The notes beneath the pieces are model-generated. The model saw only the letters and a list, made by a program, of their open reading frames with translations, had not been told where the DNA came from and searched no databases. A program made the position numbers and the translations under genes. A stretch of 64,000 nt of DNA from Pseudonocardia sp. MH-G8 (GTDB lineage: Bacteria; Actinomycetota; Actinomycetes; Mycobacteriales; Pseudonocardiaceae): assembly GCF_002262885.1 (NCBI RefSeq), contig NZ_NKYF01000025.1, positions 89,659 to 153,658 on the forward strand. The letters run 5' to 3'. This document shows, piece by piece, positions 49,870 through 58,476 of this stretch (the first letter of the stretch is position 1; every line of letters begins with the position of its first letter).

Positions 49870-51102
49870 GTGAAGCACGCCGGCGTGCACGGTCTCGTTC
49901 GCAGGACCCACGAGGAACGCGTCCTCGGGGCCCTGCGCGAACACGGCGTGCTGAGCCGCGGCGAGATCGCCGACCTCGTCGGGCTGTCCCGCACCACGAT
50001 CTCCGAGATCACCGGCACCCTGCTCGCCCACAGCGCGATCGTCGTCGTCGACACGGACGCCGCATCGCGGGAGGGCAGCGGCCGGCCCGCCGAGCGGCTC
50101 GCGCTGGACCCCGCTTCCGGGCAGTACATGGGCATCGACTTCGGGCACCGGCGCGTGCAGATCGCGGTCGCCGACGCCTCCCACGACGTCATCGCCGCGG
50201 ATTCCGAGGCCTACGGCGACCCGTCCACGTGGGACGAACGGCTCGGCGCGGCCTTCACCCTCATCGAGCGCGTCACGGTCGGCGGCGGCCTGCACCTGGG
50301 CGCGCTGCAGGGCATCGGCATCGGGGTGATCGGCCCGTACCCGACCACGCCGCTCGTCGGGCCGCGGGAGGGCTGGGGCCGTGCGGAGTCCGCGCGCGGC
50401 ATCGACGCGGTGTTCGCCGACCGGTTCGGCGCGCGGGTGATCGTCGACAACAACACCCGGTTCGCCGCGCTCGCCGAGGCCATCAGCGCGAGCGGTGCCG
50501 CCGTGCAGGACCTGCTCTACGTGCGCCTGTCCGACGGCGTCGGCGGCGGGCTCGTCGTCGGCGGCCGGCTCGTCACCGGCGCGGCCGGGCTGGCCGGGGA
50601 GTTCGGGCACGTCACCGCCGTGCCGGGCGGGCGCCGGTGCCGCTGCGGCAAGCAGGGATGCGTGGAGACCGTCGCCTCGGTGCCCGCGATCCTCGCCGAG
50701 ATCCGCGCGCGCGGCGTCGACGTCGAGACCCTCGACGACATCGGCCGCGAAGCCGCGCGTTCCCAGCCGGTCGTCGACGAGGTGCTCCGTGCGGCCGGTG
50801 GCGCCGTCGGGCGCGCGCTCGGCGCCGCCGCCATGGCCGTGAACCCCGCGAGCATCGTCATCGGCGGCGAGATCACCCGCGTCGCGCCCGCGATCGTGGA
50901 GCACATCGCGGCGACGCTGCGCTACGAGCTCTCGTCCGTCGACGAGGCCATGCCGTCGGTGAAGGCGTCCGAGCGCACCGACTTCGCGGGCGCCGTCGGC
51001 GCGATCGCCGCGCTGTTCCGCCAGTCCCCGATCCTGGCCGCCTACCCGGCCGGGACGCCCATGATCCACCAGCCCCCCACGTCGAGGAGTTCGACCCGAT
51101 GA
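49870..51102 (+). CDS. ROK-family transcriptional regulator next to an ABC transporter
   Basis: A 410-residue ROK regulator with an N-terminal helix-turn-helix (HGVLSRGEIADLVGLSRTTIS), the motif YMGIDFGHRRVQIAVAD, and the zinc-binding CRCGKQGCVETV. ROK regulators usually sense sugars, yet the operon behind it encodes a sulfonate/nitrate-type transporter, so its effector is an open question. Start GTG at 49870 lacks a Shine-Dalgarno and follows a strong promoter by a few bases, consistent with leaderless translation. The ABC permease gene begins 28 bp after its stop. Confidence 0.92.
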   Translation: MKHAGVHGLVRRTHEERVLGALREHGVLSRGEIADLVGLSRTTISEITGTLLAHSAIVVVDTDAASREGSGRPAERLALDPASGQYMGIDFGHRRVQIAVADASHDVIAADSEAYGDPSTWDERLGAAFTLIERVTVGGGLHLGALQGIGIGVIGPYPTTPLVGPREGWGRAESARGIDAVFADRFGARVIVDNNTRFAALAEAISASGAAVQDLLYVRLSDGVGGGLVVGGRLVTGAAGLAGEFGHVTAVPGGRRCRCGKQGCVETVASVPAILAEIRARGVDVETLDDIGREAARSQPVVDEVLRAAGGAVGRALGAAAMAVNPASIVIGGEITRVAPAIVEHIAATLRYELSSVDEAMPSVKASERTDFAGAVGAIAALFRQSPILAAYPAGTPMIHQPPTSRSSTR

Positions 51103-51130
51103 CCGCGATCCGGCCCGAGAGGACCTCGCC

Positions 51131-51949
51131 ATGACCGTCGTGAGCGAGCGCAACGTGGCGGGCGCCGACCGGGGTACCGGCGGCCCGCGCGCCAGGCGCG
51201 TCAGCAAACGTACCGGCATCCTGCTGCTCAACGCGGTGTCGATCATCGCGGGTATCGCGATCTGGTGGGTGCTCTCGGGCACCGGGCTGCAGCTGCCGAC
51301 GCCTCCCGAGGTCGTGACGAAGGCGGTGGCGCTGCTCGGGCAGGGCATCCTGCAGGCCGACATCATGGCGAGCCTCGGGCGCGTGCTCGCCGGCTTCCTG
51401 CTCGGTTCGGCCGCCGCGATCCCGGTCGGGTTCCTGATGGGGTGGTACCCGGTCGGGCGCGGACTGTTCGAGCCGTGGATCCAGTTCTTCCGCACGATCC
51501 CGCCGCTGGCGCTGCTGCCGCTCGTCCTCGTGCTGATGGGCATCGGCGAGCTGCCCAAGATCTTCGTGATCTTCCTCGCCGCGTTCCTCGCCTGCGTGAT
51601 CTCGACGTTCCAGGGCGTGGTGAGCGTGGACCGCACGCTGCTCAACGCGGCCCGGGTGCTCGGGGCGAAGGACGGCACGATCTTCCTGCGGGTGGTCGTC
51701 CCGGCCTCGACCCCCTTCATCCTCGTCGGGATGCGCGTGGGGCTCGGCTCCTCGTGGGCCACCCTCGTGGCGGCCGAACTGCTCGCCGCGCAGCAGGGCA
51801 TCGGGTACCGGATGCAGGCGGCGCAGATCTACTACGACCTCCCCACGATCTTCGTCGGCATCGCCGTGATCGGCGTGCTCGGCCTGGTCATGGACCGCCT
51901 GCTGCTCTTCGCCGAGACCAGGCTCACCGGATGGCAGGAGCGCCGATGA
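51131..51949 (+). CDS. ABC transporter permease, SsuC/TauC type
   Basis: A 272-residue membrane protein with about six helices (first LLNAVSIIAGIAIWWVLSG) and the EAA loop of the nitrate/taurine/sulfonate family (NAARVLGAKDGTIFLRVVVP, then PASTPFILVGMRVGLGSSW). It forms the homodimeric channel with the ATPase and binding protein encoded next. It overlaps the ATPase gene by 4 bp (ATGA). Confidence 0.93.
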   Translation: MTVVSERNVAGADRGTGGPRARRVSKRTGILLLNAVSIIAGIAIWWVLSGTGLQLPTPPEVVTKAVALLGQGILQADIMASLGRVLAGFLLGSAAAIPVGFLMGWYPVGRGLFEPWIQFFRTIPPLALLPLVLVLMGIGELPKIFVIFLAAFLACVISTFQGVVSVDRTLLNAARVLGAKDGTIFLRVVVPASTPFILVGMRVGLGSSWATLVAAELLAAQQGIGYRMQAAQIYYDLPTIFVGIAVIGVLGLVMDRLLLFAETRLTGWQERR

Positions 51950-52764
51950 CCACGACCACGGACACCGCAGCGGCCAAGATCGTGTTGCGGGACGTCAGGA
52001 AGACCTTCGCGCTGGGCAACGAGGATTTCGTGGCGCTCGACGGTGTCTCGCTCGACATCGCCGACAACGAGTTCGTGACGGCCGTCGGACCGTCCGGATG
52101 CGGCAAGAGCACGCTGATGAACATCCTCGCCGGGCTCGAGGAGCCGACGGCGGGCGAGGCGCTGGTGGACGGCAAGCCCGTCGCCGGTCCCGGTCCGGAG
52201 CGCGGGGTGATCTTCCAGCAGTACGCGCTGTTCCCGTGGCTGACGGTCCGCCAGAACGTCGAGTTCGGCCTGCGGACCGCCAAGGTCGGCAAGGCCGAGC
52301 GCCGCGAGCGCGCCGAGTACTTCATCCGGATGGTCGGGCTCGAACAGTTCTCCGACGCGCTGCCCAAGATGCTGTCGGGCGGGATGAAGCAGCGGTGCGC
52401 GATCGCGCGGGCCTACGCGGTGAACCCGACGATCCTGCTGATGGACGAGCCCTTCGGCGCGCTCGACGCCCTCACCCGGGTGAAGCTGCAGGAACAGCTC
52501 CTCACGACGTGGAGCCAGGAGAAGCGCACGGTCATGTTCATCACCCACGACGTCGACGAGGCCGTGTTCCTCGGGAACCGCGTGGTCGTGATGGCGGCGC
52601 GCCCCGGCCGCGTCTTCGACGTCATCGACGTCGACCTGCCCTACCCGCGCACCGAGGAGGTGCGGCTCAGCCCTGCCTTCGCCGAGCTGCGCAACCGGGT
52701 CTGGCACGCGGTCTACCACCAGGAAACCACTCCGATCTCCAATTCCCCCAAGGACGGGCGATGA
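51946..52764 (+). CDS. ABC transporter ATP-binding protein, SsuB/TauB type
   Basis: A 272-residue ATPase with Walker A (GPSGCGKST), Q-loop (FQQYALFPWL), signature (LSGGMKQRCAIARA), Walker B (ILLMDEPFGALD) and H-loop (MFITHDVDEAVF). It energises the adjacent permease. Overlaps with both neighbours (ATGA at each end) show a tight operon. Confidence 0.95.
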   Translation: MTTTTDTAAAKIVLRDVRKTFALGNEDFVALDGVSLDIADNEFVTAVGPSGCGKSTLMNILAGLEEPTAGEALVDGKPVAGPGPERGVIFQQYALFPWLTVRQNVEFGLRTAKVGKAERRERAEYFIRMVGLEQFSDALPKMLSGGMKQRCAIARAYAVNPTILLMDEPFGALDALTRVKLQEQLLTTWSQEKRTVMFITHDVDEAVFLGNRVVVMAARPGRVFDVIDVDLPYPRTEEVRLSPAFAELRNRVWHAVYHQETTPISNSPKDGR

Positions 52765-53750
52765 ACTTTCGGAAGAAGCTGCTCGGCGTCGTCGCAGCAT
52801 CAGCCCTCGCGCTCACCGCCTGCGGTGGCGGTGGGAGCGGCGAGGGCGGCGAGACGATCGACGTCACGTTCGGCTACATCGGCGACTTCAACGGCACGAG
52901 CCTGCTCGCGGTGGCCGAGCAGGAGGGCATCTGGGAGAAGCACGGCCTCGACGTCACGCCGAAGGTCTTCACCAACGGGCCGCTGCAGATCCAGGCGCTG
53001 GGCACCGGGGACCTCGACTTCGGCTACATCGGCCCGGGCGCCATGTGGCTGCCGGCGTCCGGCCAGGCCAAGGTGGTGGCGATCAACACGCTCGGCGAGG
53101 CGGACCGGGTGGTCGCCCAGGCGGGCATCACGAGCATGCAGGACCTGCGCGGCAAGACCGTCGCGGTGCCGGAGGGCACGTCGGGCGACATGATCCTCAC
53201 CCTCGCGCTCGAGGAGGCGGGGATGACCGTCGACGACATCGAGCGCGTCCCGATGGAGCCGGCGGCGATCGTGGCGGCCCTGTCCTCGAAGCAGGTCGAC
53301 GCGGCCGGCTTCTGGTACCCCGCGCTCGCGACGGTGAAGCAGCAGGTCCCCGACCTCGTCGAGCTCGCACAGAACACCGACTTCGAGGACACGGTCGCGT
53401 TCCCGACCGCCTTCGTGGCGGGCAACGACGTCGTCGCGAACGAGGCCGAGAAGACCACGCGCGTGCTCGCGGCGCTGCGCGAGGCCATGCAGTACCGCAC
53501 CGACCAGCCCGGGCCCACCATCGAGGCCACGGCCGCGATGCTCGGCATCGAGGCCGCCCAGGTGGAGGCGGACGCGGGCAACGTGCAGGTCCTGCCGGTG
53601 GCCGAGCTCGACCGGCTGACCACCGACGGCACGGTGACGAAGTGGCTGGCCGGCATGAACGACTACTTCGTCGCGGCGGGCAAGCTCGACGCGCCGGTGG
53701 AGCCGTCGGAGTACTACACCGGCGACCTCTTCACGGGCGCGGGGCAGTAG
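52761..53750 (+). CDS. Substrate-binding lipoprotein, SsuA/TauA/NMT1-like
   Basis: A 329-residue lipoprotein (lipobox ALTAC after a basic N-terminus) with the SsuA/NMT1 fold: GYIGDFNGTSLLAVAEQEGI, then IQALGTGDLDFGYIGPGAMW and GKTVAVPEGTSGDMILTLAL. It delivers an aliphatic sulfonate, pyrimidine precursor or similar small anion; ligand cannot be assigned. Its last 20 bp overlap the 3' end of the convergent CPBP protease gene. Confidence 0.9.
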   Translation: MNFRKKLLGVVAASALALTACGGGGSGEGGETIDVTFGYIGDFNGTSLLAVAEQEGIWEKHGLDVTPKVFTNGPLQIQALGTGDLDFGYIGPGAMWLPASGQAKVVAINTLGEADRVVAQAGITSMQDLRGKTVAVPEGTSGDMILTLALEEAGMTVDDIERVPMEPAAIVAALSSKQVDAAGFWYPALATVKQQVPDLVELAQNTDFEDTVAFPTAFVAGNDVVANEAEKTTRVLAALREAMQYRTDQPGPTIEATAAMLGIEAAQVEADAGNVQVLPVAELDRLTTDGTVTKWLAGMNDYFVAAGKLDAPVEPSEYYTGDLFTGAGQ

Positions 53751-54594
53751 GGGAGCCGTTCCGCGCGACGATCCGCCCGTTGCGTCGGGCCGATCGCAGC
53801 AGGAGCGCCGCAACGCCCAGGCAGGCGAGCACGGTGACGATCGAGCCGTCGACGCCGAAGCCTGCCCCGGACAGCAGCGAGGGGCCGGTGAGCCGGCCCT
53901 GCAGCAGCCCGTCGAACGGGACGCCCGAGGCCGGGGAGCCGAACACCCCGACTGTCGTGGCGTTCCAGGCGATGTGCAGCCCGATCGGCAGCCAGAGCCG
54001 CCCGGTCGCGACGTAGGCGAGCCCGAGCAGCAGGCCCGCCTCCACCGCGATCGCGGCGGCTCCGGTCACGGTCGCGCCGGGGTTGACCAGGTGCAACGCG
54101 CCGAACACGGCGGCGCTGACGGCCAGCGCGACCCAGGTGCCCTGCGCGCGTTCCAGCACCCGGAACAACACGCCCCTGGTGAGGAGTTCCTCGAACACAC
54201 CGGCCAGCACGGCGCTGGCGACCGCGGGCCACAGCACGCCGAGCGGGTTGAGCCCGTCGACGTGGTAGACGCCCAGCAGCGCCAGTATCCCGACGGTCAC
54301 CGCGCACAGGGCCGCACCCAGCGCGAGGCCGCCCACCAGCTCCCGGCCGGCGCCGGAGCGCCCGAGCTCGACGGCCGGCCGCTGCTCCCACCAGCCGACC
54401 ACGAGCGCGAACACACCCAGCAGCAGCGCGGCGGTGAGCAGCGCGGTCGGCAGCGCCGGCACCCCGAGCAGGGACAGCAGCGTGGTGCTCGTCAGGTAGC
54501 CGGCGAGCAGGGCGAGGGTCGGCACGGCGACGCGGGCGGCCACGCGCACCACCCCACGCGGGTTCCTGTTCGATCCGGCGATCGGTGCGGTCAA
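53731..54594 (-). CDS. CPBP-family intramembrane metalloprotease (CAAX-like)
   Basis: A 287-residue polytopic protein of the CPBP/Rce1 family. The three motifs are visible: FEELLTRGVLFR (Glu-Glu-x3-Arg), FGALHLVNPG (His) and IGLHIAWNATT (His-x3-Asn). Bacterial members process or bind peptides in the membrane, for instance in bacteriocin self-immunity or regulated proteolysis. It diverges from a NarL-type two-component system, which may regulate it. Its end overlaps the convergent binding-protein gene by 20 bp. Confidence 0.9.
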   Translation of the reverse strand: MTAPIAGSNRNPRGVVRVAARVAVPTLALLAGYLTSTTLLSLLGVPALPTALLTAALLLGVFALVVGWWEQRPAVELGRSGAGRELVGGLALGAALCAVTVGILALLGVYHVDGLNPLGVLWPAVASAVLAGVFEELLTRGVLFRVLERAQGTWVALAVSAAVFGALHLVNPGATVTGAAAIAVEAGLLLGLAYVATGRLWLPIGLHIAWNATTVGVFGSPASGVPFDGLLQGRLTGPSLLSGAGFGVDGSIVTVLACLGVAALLLRSARRNGRIVARNGSPTAPRP

Positions 54595-54945
54595 GATCGG
54601 TTCCGTCCTTCCGGCACGGTCGCGGGGGAGGGCCGCGAGCTCGAACCGAACCTAGGAGCGCGTCCGCCGTGGATCGTCACCCTCGGGTGGGCAGTCGCGG
54701 GTAGCTCGCACGGGGGACGGCGGCCCGCCCGTCCGGGGCCCGCCGGCCACGGACGTTCACCGGGTCATGCCGCCGCCGCCACGCGTCGATGGGGTGCGTG
54801 GCGCGAATCCGGGCGGCGTGATCGAACTGGAGGTGCGCGAGCACCCCGTCGACCCGGCGCCGCGCGGCCTGCCGTGGCTGAGGGCCCTGGTGTGCGGCCC
54901 ACCGCGCGCCGCCGCGTGATCAATGCCGACGGTAGGCTCTGCGTC
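54595..54945. other. Divergent intergenic region with one doubtful small ORF
   Basis: 351 bp between the CPBP protease and the histidine kinase. A 50-codon plus-strand ORF (54767-54919, with VIELEVREHPVDPAPRGLPW) has coding-like third positions but no recognised homologue or Shine-Dalgarno. TAGGCT (54933-54938) lies 7 nt before the kinase GTG. Nothing else recognised. Confidence 0.4.
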
Positions 54946-56106
54946 GTGTCCAGCTGGGCCGCACGTGCGCGCTCGTCGGCCGGTTGGTGGCAGCCGCGCT
55001 CGGTCCTCGTGCAGGACGGTCTCCTGGCCGCCGCGCTCACGGCGGCCGCGTTCGTGCCCACGCTCTCCGTCATCGGCGTGGAGATCGGGGACCTGCCGGT
55101 CCGCCCGTTCGACGCCGTCGCCGTCGTGCTGGTGCTGGCCCAGTGCGTGCCGATCGTGGTGCGCCGCCGCCTGCCCGCGGCGTGCCTGGCCGCGGTCGGC
55201 GCCGGGTTCGTGGCCCACGAGGTGCTCGGCTACCCCACGTCGTTCGCCGGGATCGGCCTCTACCTGGCCCTGTACTCCGCAGGCGCGCACCAGGACCGGT
55301 GGCGGGTGCCGGTCGCGGTGGTGGCCGTCGCGGTCTACGTCGGGTTCGCGGTCGTCCTGCACGGTCTGGGCTCGCCGCTGGGCGTGCTCGACTTCCTCGC
55401 GTTCTTCCTGGTCCTCGCGCTGGTCGTCGCGGCGGGCGGGACGGTCCGGCAGTGGCGGGCGCAGGAGCTGCAGCGCCGGCGCCTGGCCGCCGAGCGCGCC
55501 ACGGCATCGGAGCGGGGCCGGATCGCGCGCGAGCTGCACGACGTGGTGACCCACCACGTCACCGCGATGGTCGTGCAGGCCGACGCGGCGCAGTACCTCG
55601 TGGCTTCGGCTCCCGGCCGCGCCGCAGGCGGTCTCGCCGCGATCAGCGACACCGGGCGGAGCGCGCTGACCGAGCTGCGCTCGCTGCTCGACGTCCTGGA
55701 GGCCACCGGCGAGTACCGGCCGCAGGCCTTCCGGGACCTGGTCGACCGCGCCCGCGCGGCGGGCCAGCCGATCGAGCTCGACGAGCGCGGCGAGCCCGCC
55801 ACACTGCCCGCCGACCTCCGCCTGACCGCCTACCGCGTGGTGCAGGAGGCGTTGACGAACGCGATGCGCCACGCCGCCGGCAGGCGCACCGTCGTGCGGG
55901 TCGACCACGGGGACGGCGCGATCGAGATCGAGGTGACCACCGAGGGACCGGAGGTTGCGAAGGTCAGCGGCACCGGGAGCGGCGGACGTGGCCTGGCGGG
56001 TCTGGGGGAGCGGGTGCGCCTGCTCGACGGGTCGCTCGTGGCCGGTGCGGTTCCGGGCGGCGGCTTCCGCGTCCACGCGCTGATCCCGCACGGGGATCAC
56101 GCGTGA
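54946..56106 (+). CDS. Sensor histidine kinase, NarL-partner type (HisKA_3)
   Basis: A 386-residue kinase with four to five N-terminal membrane helices (LVQDGLLAAALTAAAFVPTL; LDFLAFFLVLALVVAAG), a HisKA_3 dimerisation domain with the phosphoacceptor His in RIARELHDVVTHHVTAM, and an ATPase domain (VVQEALTNAMRHAAG; GRGLAGLGERV). No large sensor domain is outside the membrane. The start GTG at 54946 is preceded by TAGGCT 7 nt upstream, suggesting a leaderless mRNA. It overlaps the response regulator by 4 bp. Confidence 0.92.
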   Translation: MSSWAARARSSAGWWQPRSVLVQDGLLAAALTAAAFVPTLSVIGVEIGDLPVRPFDAVAVVLVLAQCVPIVVRRRLPAACLAAVGAGFVAHEVLGYPTSFAGIGLYLALYSAGAHQDRWRVPVAVVAVAVYVGFAVVLHGLGSPLGVLDFLAFFLVLALVVAAGGTVRQWRAQELQRRRLAAERATASERGRIARELHDVVTHHVTAMVVQADAAQYLVASAPGRAAGGLAAISDTGRSALTELRSLLDVLEATGEYRPQAFRDLVDRARAAGQPIELDERGEPATLPADLRLTAYRVVQEALTNAMRHAAGRRTVVRVDHGDGAIEIEVTTEGPEVAKVSGTGSGGRGLAGLGERVRLLDGSLVAGAVPGGGFRVHALIPHGDHA

Positions 56107-56801
56107 CGGCGGCCCGCCCGATCCGCGTCCTGGTCTGCGAGGACCAGGAACTCGTCCGCGCCGGCTACGTCACGATCTTCGGCGCGCAGCCCGACTTCGA
56201 GGTGGTCGGAGAGGCGGGGAACGGCCACGAGGCCGTCGACCTCGCGCAGCGGCTGCGCCCCGACGTGGTCGTCATGGACATCCGGATGCCCCTGCTCGAC
56301 GGGATCGAGGCCACCCGGCGGCTCGCGGGGCCCGACGTCGAGCATCCGATGAAAGTGCTGGTCGTGACCACGTTCAACGTCGACGAGTACGTCTACGAGG
56401 CGCTCCGGGCCGGGGCGAGCGGCTTCCTGCTCAAGGACGCTCCGCCCGCCGAGCTGGTCAGGGGGGTGCGCACCGTCGCCGCGGGCGAATCGCTGCTGTC
56501 CCCGGCGGTGACCCGCGAGCTGATCGGCCGCTTCGCCGGGCGGCTGCGCCCGGCCACCTCGACCGGGCAGCCCTCGGGCGCGCTGGCCACCCTCACCCCG
56601 CGCGAGCTCGAGGTGCTGCGCCTGATCGCGGCCGGGCTGTCCAACGCCGAGATCGCCGCCGAACTGGTGCTCGCGGCGGAGACGGTGAAGACCTACGTGT
56701 CGCGGATCCTGGCCAAGCTCGACCTGCGCGACCGCGTCCAGGCCGTCGTGCTCGCCTACCGCACCGGTCTGGTCTCCACGGAGACCGGGCAGCACTCGTG
56801 A
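56103..56801 (+). CDS. NarL/LuxR-family response regulator
   Basis: A 232-residue regulator with a receiver domain (VLVCEDQELVRAG; phosphoacceptor Asp in DVVVMDIRMP; Lys in FLLKDAPP) and a C-terminal LuxR-type helix-turn-helix (LTPRELEVLRLIAAGLSNAE, then IAAELVLAAETVKTYVSRIL). GTG at 56103 overlaps the kinase stop. Target genes are unknown; the divergent CPBP protease is a candidate. Confidence 0.94.
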   Translation: MTAARPIRVLVCEDQELVRAGYVTIFGAQPDFEVVGEAGNGHEAVDLAQRLRPDVVVMDIRMPLLDGIEATRRLAGPDVEHPMKVLVVTTFNVDEYVYEALRAGASGFLLKDAPPAELVRGVRTVAAGESLLSPAVTRELIGRFAGRLRPATSTGQPSGALATLTPRELEVLRLIAAGLSNAEIAAELVLAAETVKTYVSRILAKLDLRDRVQAVVLAYRTGLVSTETGQHS

Positions 56802-57088
56802 CGGTCCGGCCGATGCCCTGACCCCCGGCGATCGCAGCTCGGAGCGTGCACGGGTGGGGCGGGGTGCTGCCGGCTCTGCGCGCGGTGTGCGGTCTGGGCG
56901 GCTCTGGCGAGCTCGGCGAGCCGGCACGGCGAGCGCGGCGCGACGTGCGCGCTGCTCGGACAGCCGCGACACCGCCCGTCGGGTCCGGCGACGTGCAGCA
57001 CGAGCAGCTGCGACCACAGCCGCGTCCAGCTCGCGATGACGGCGCCGGCCTCGGTGATCCGGTCCGGTGCCCCTGCGTCGATCTGCAT
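56756..57088 (-). CDS. Small Cys-motif protein of unknown function
   Basis: About 110 codons with high-GC third positions typical of real genes in this window. The N-terminal part is helical (DRITEAGAVIASWTRLWSQL), followed by a short Cys-rich motif (GPDGRCRGCPSSAHVAPRSP, then CRLAELARA) resembling small actinobacterial proteins encoded near XRE/DUF397 modules. The C-terminal 30 residues are low quality and overlap the response-regulator 3' end by 46 bp, so the true end or start may differ, or the gene is decaying. It diverges from the XRE gene. Confidence 0.5.
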   Translation of the reverse strand: MQIDAGAPDRITEAGAVIASWTRLWSQLLVLHVAGPDGRCRGCPSSAHVAPRSPCRLAELARAAQTAHRAQSRQHPAPPVHAPSCDRRGSGHRPDRHECCPVSVETRPVR

Positions 57089-57206
57089 GCGGTGCAGGGT
57101 CCGGGTGGCCGGTGCCGCCTGGATCTTTCACCTGGCACCTCCCACCTGCCACCATCTGTCCCACGATCTGTCACCGGGCGGGCGCGGAGAGCAGGGAGTG
57201 TGGAGC

Positions 57207-58046
57207 GTGCGCAGCGGTTCCCTGATCCGGCGGCGACAGCTCGCCCGCACCCTGCGCGAGCTGCGGCAGAAGGCCGGGATGACGATCGAGACCGCCGCGC
57301 CGCTGCTCGACTTCTCACCGAGCAAGCTCAGCCGGATCGAGAACGCCCATCAGGGCGTGGACGTCCATGCCGTGCGCTCCATGATGGACATCTTCGGGGT
57401 CGGCGGGGAGCGGTGGGGCGAGATCGTCGAGCTCACCCGGGAGGCCAATGCCAAGGGGTGGTGGCGGGCGTACGGGCTGGACGACCACTGCTACGTGCCG
57501 CTGGAATCGGAAGCCACCAGGGTGCGCGACTTCACGGTGAACTACGTGCCCGGGTTGCTGCAGACCGCCGACTATGCCCGGGCGCTCTTCGCGAACTCGT
57601 TGCGGTGGCGGACACCAGCAACCCTTGAGCGGGACGTGACGGTCCGGATCATCCGGCAGGAGCGGCTCACTTCAGCGGTGGAACCGCTCGAGCTGTTGGC
57701 GGTGGTCGAGGAGGCAGTGCTGCGCCGGCCCGTGGGCGGGCCCACGGTGATGCGGGCGCAGCTCGCGCACCTCGTGACCGTGGCCGAGGTCGACACGGTC
57801 ACGCTGCAGGTGCTCCCGACCGTGGTAGGCGCCCATCCTGGGGTGGACGGCGCCTTCACCGTGCTCAGCTTCGACGGCCTGGGTGAGCCGGACATCGGCT
57901 ACGTCGAGCACCTGATGGGATCGGTACACATCGAGAACGACGAGGACGTCGCGCGAGCTAGGGTGGTGTTCGACCACCTGCGCTCCGTGGCGCTGAGCCC
58001 GGCCGAGTCCGTCGCCCTCGTCGAGCGGGTGATCGCCCAGCTCTGA
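57207..58046 (+). CDS. XRE-family helix-turn-helix regulator with DUF5753 (Scr1-like)
   Basis: About 279 residues: an N-terminal XRE helix-turn-helix (LARTLRELRQKAGMTIETAA; FSPSKLSRIENAHQGVDVH) and a C-terminal DUF5753 domain (VPGLLQTADYARALF; LLAVVEEAVLRRPVGG). Such regulators are abundant in actinobacteria and almost always paired with a DUF397 gene, as here; the pairs are discussed as regulatory or toxin-antitoxin-like modules. Start: GTG at 57207 with GGGAG upstream; GTG at 57198 is possible. Confidence 0.9.
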   Translation: MRSGSLIRRRQLARTLRELRQKAGMTIETAAPLLDFSPSKLSRIENAHQGVDVHAVRSMMDIFGVGGERWGEIVELTREANAKGWWRAYGLDDHCYVPLESEATRVRDFTVNYVPGLLQTADYARALFANSLRWRTPATLERDVTVRIIRQERLTSAVEPLELLAVVEEAVLRRPVGGPTVMRAQLAHLVTVAEVDTVTLQVLPTVVGAHPGVDGAFTVLSFDGLGEPDIGYVEHLMGSVHIENDEDVARARVVFDHLRSVALSPAESVALVERVIAQL

Positions 58047-58070
58047 GATCGTGACGTGAAGAGGTGCTCG

Positions 58071-58286
58071 ATGCCCGCCCCGATCCCGACCGGCGTCGCC
58101 TGGCGGAAGAGCAGTTTCAGCGGCGGGAACGGCAGCGGCGGCGGCTGCGTCGAGGTCGCCGTCCTCCCCGACGGGGGGATCGCCGTCCGGGACACGAAGG
58201 ACCGGGGGCGTGCGCCGCACCAGCACTCCGGCGAGGCGTGGCGGGCGTTCGTGGTGGGCGTGCGTGCAGGGGAGTTCGGCACCTGA
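58071..58286 (+). CDS. DUF397 domain-containing protein
   Basis: A 71-residue protein of the DUF397 family: WRKSSFSGGNGSGGGCVEVA, VLPDGGIAVRDTKD and EAWRAFVVGVRAGEF are the diagnostic blocks. It follows the XRE gene by 24 bp and is its usual partner. GAAGAGG precedes the ATG at 58071; a GTG at 58056 would add five residues. Exact function is unknown. Confidence 0.9.
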   Translation: MPAPIPTGVAWRKSSFSGGNGSGGGCVEVAVLPDGGIAVRDTKDRGRAPHQHSGEAWRAFVVGVRAGEFGT

Positions 58287-58406
58287 CCGCAGGAGCCGCG
58301 CTTCCAGGAAGATCGAACAGCGCCGGAGGCTCTCCCGGCGGCGGCGGTGCCGGTCGCTGCGGGTGGGCGGAACTCCACGGTCCTGCGTGCACGGTCGGCG
58401 AGCCCT

Positions 58407-58476
58407 GGTGTTCCGTTCACCCGCGGAACCGCTCACCTGCGTAGCACCGGCACACCGGCCGCGGCTCAGGGTGTGC
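58407..58476. terminator. Weak hairpins between convergent DUF397 and TetR genes
   Basis: GTTCCG (58410-58415) can pair with CGGAAC (58424-58429), and GCACACC (58450-58456) with GGTGTGC (58470-58476); the second includes the TetR stop codon. Both are short; they are the only terminator-like structures in this 180-bp gap. Confidence 0.4.
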
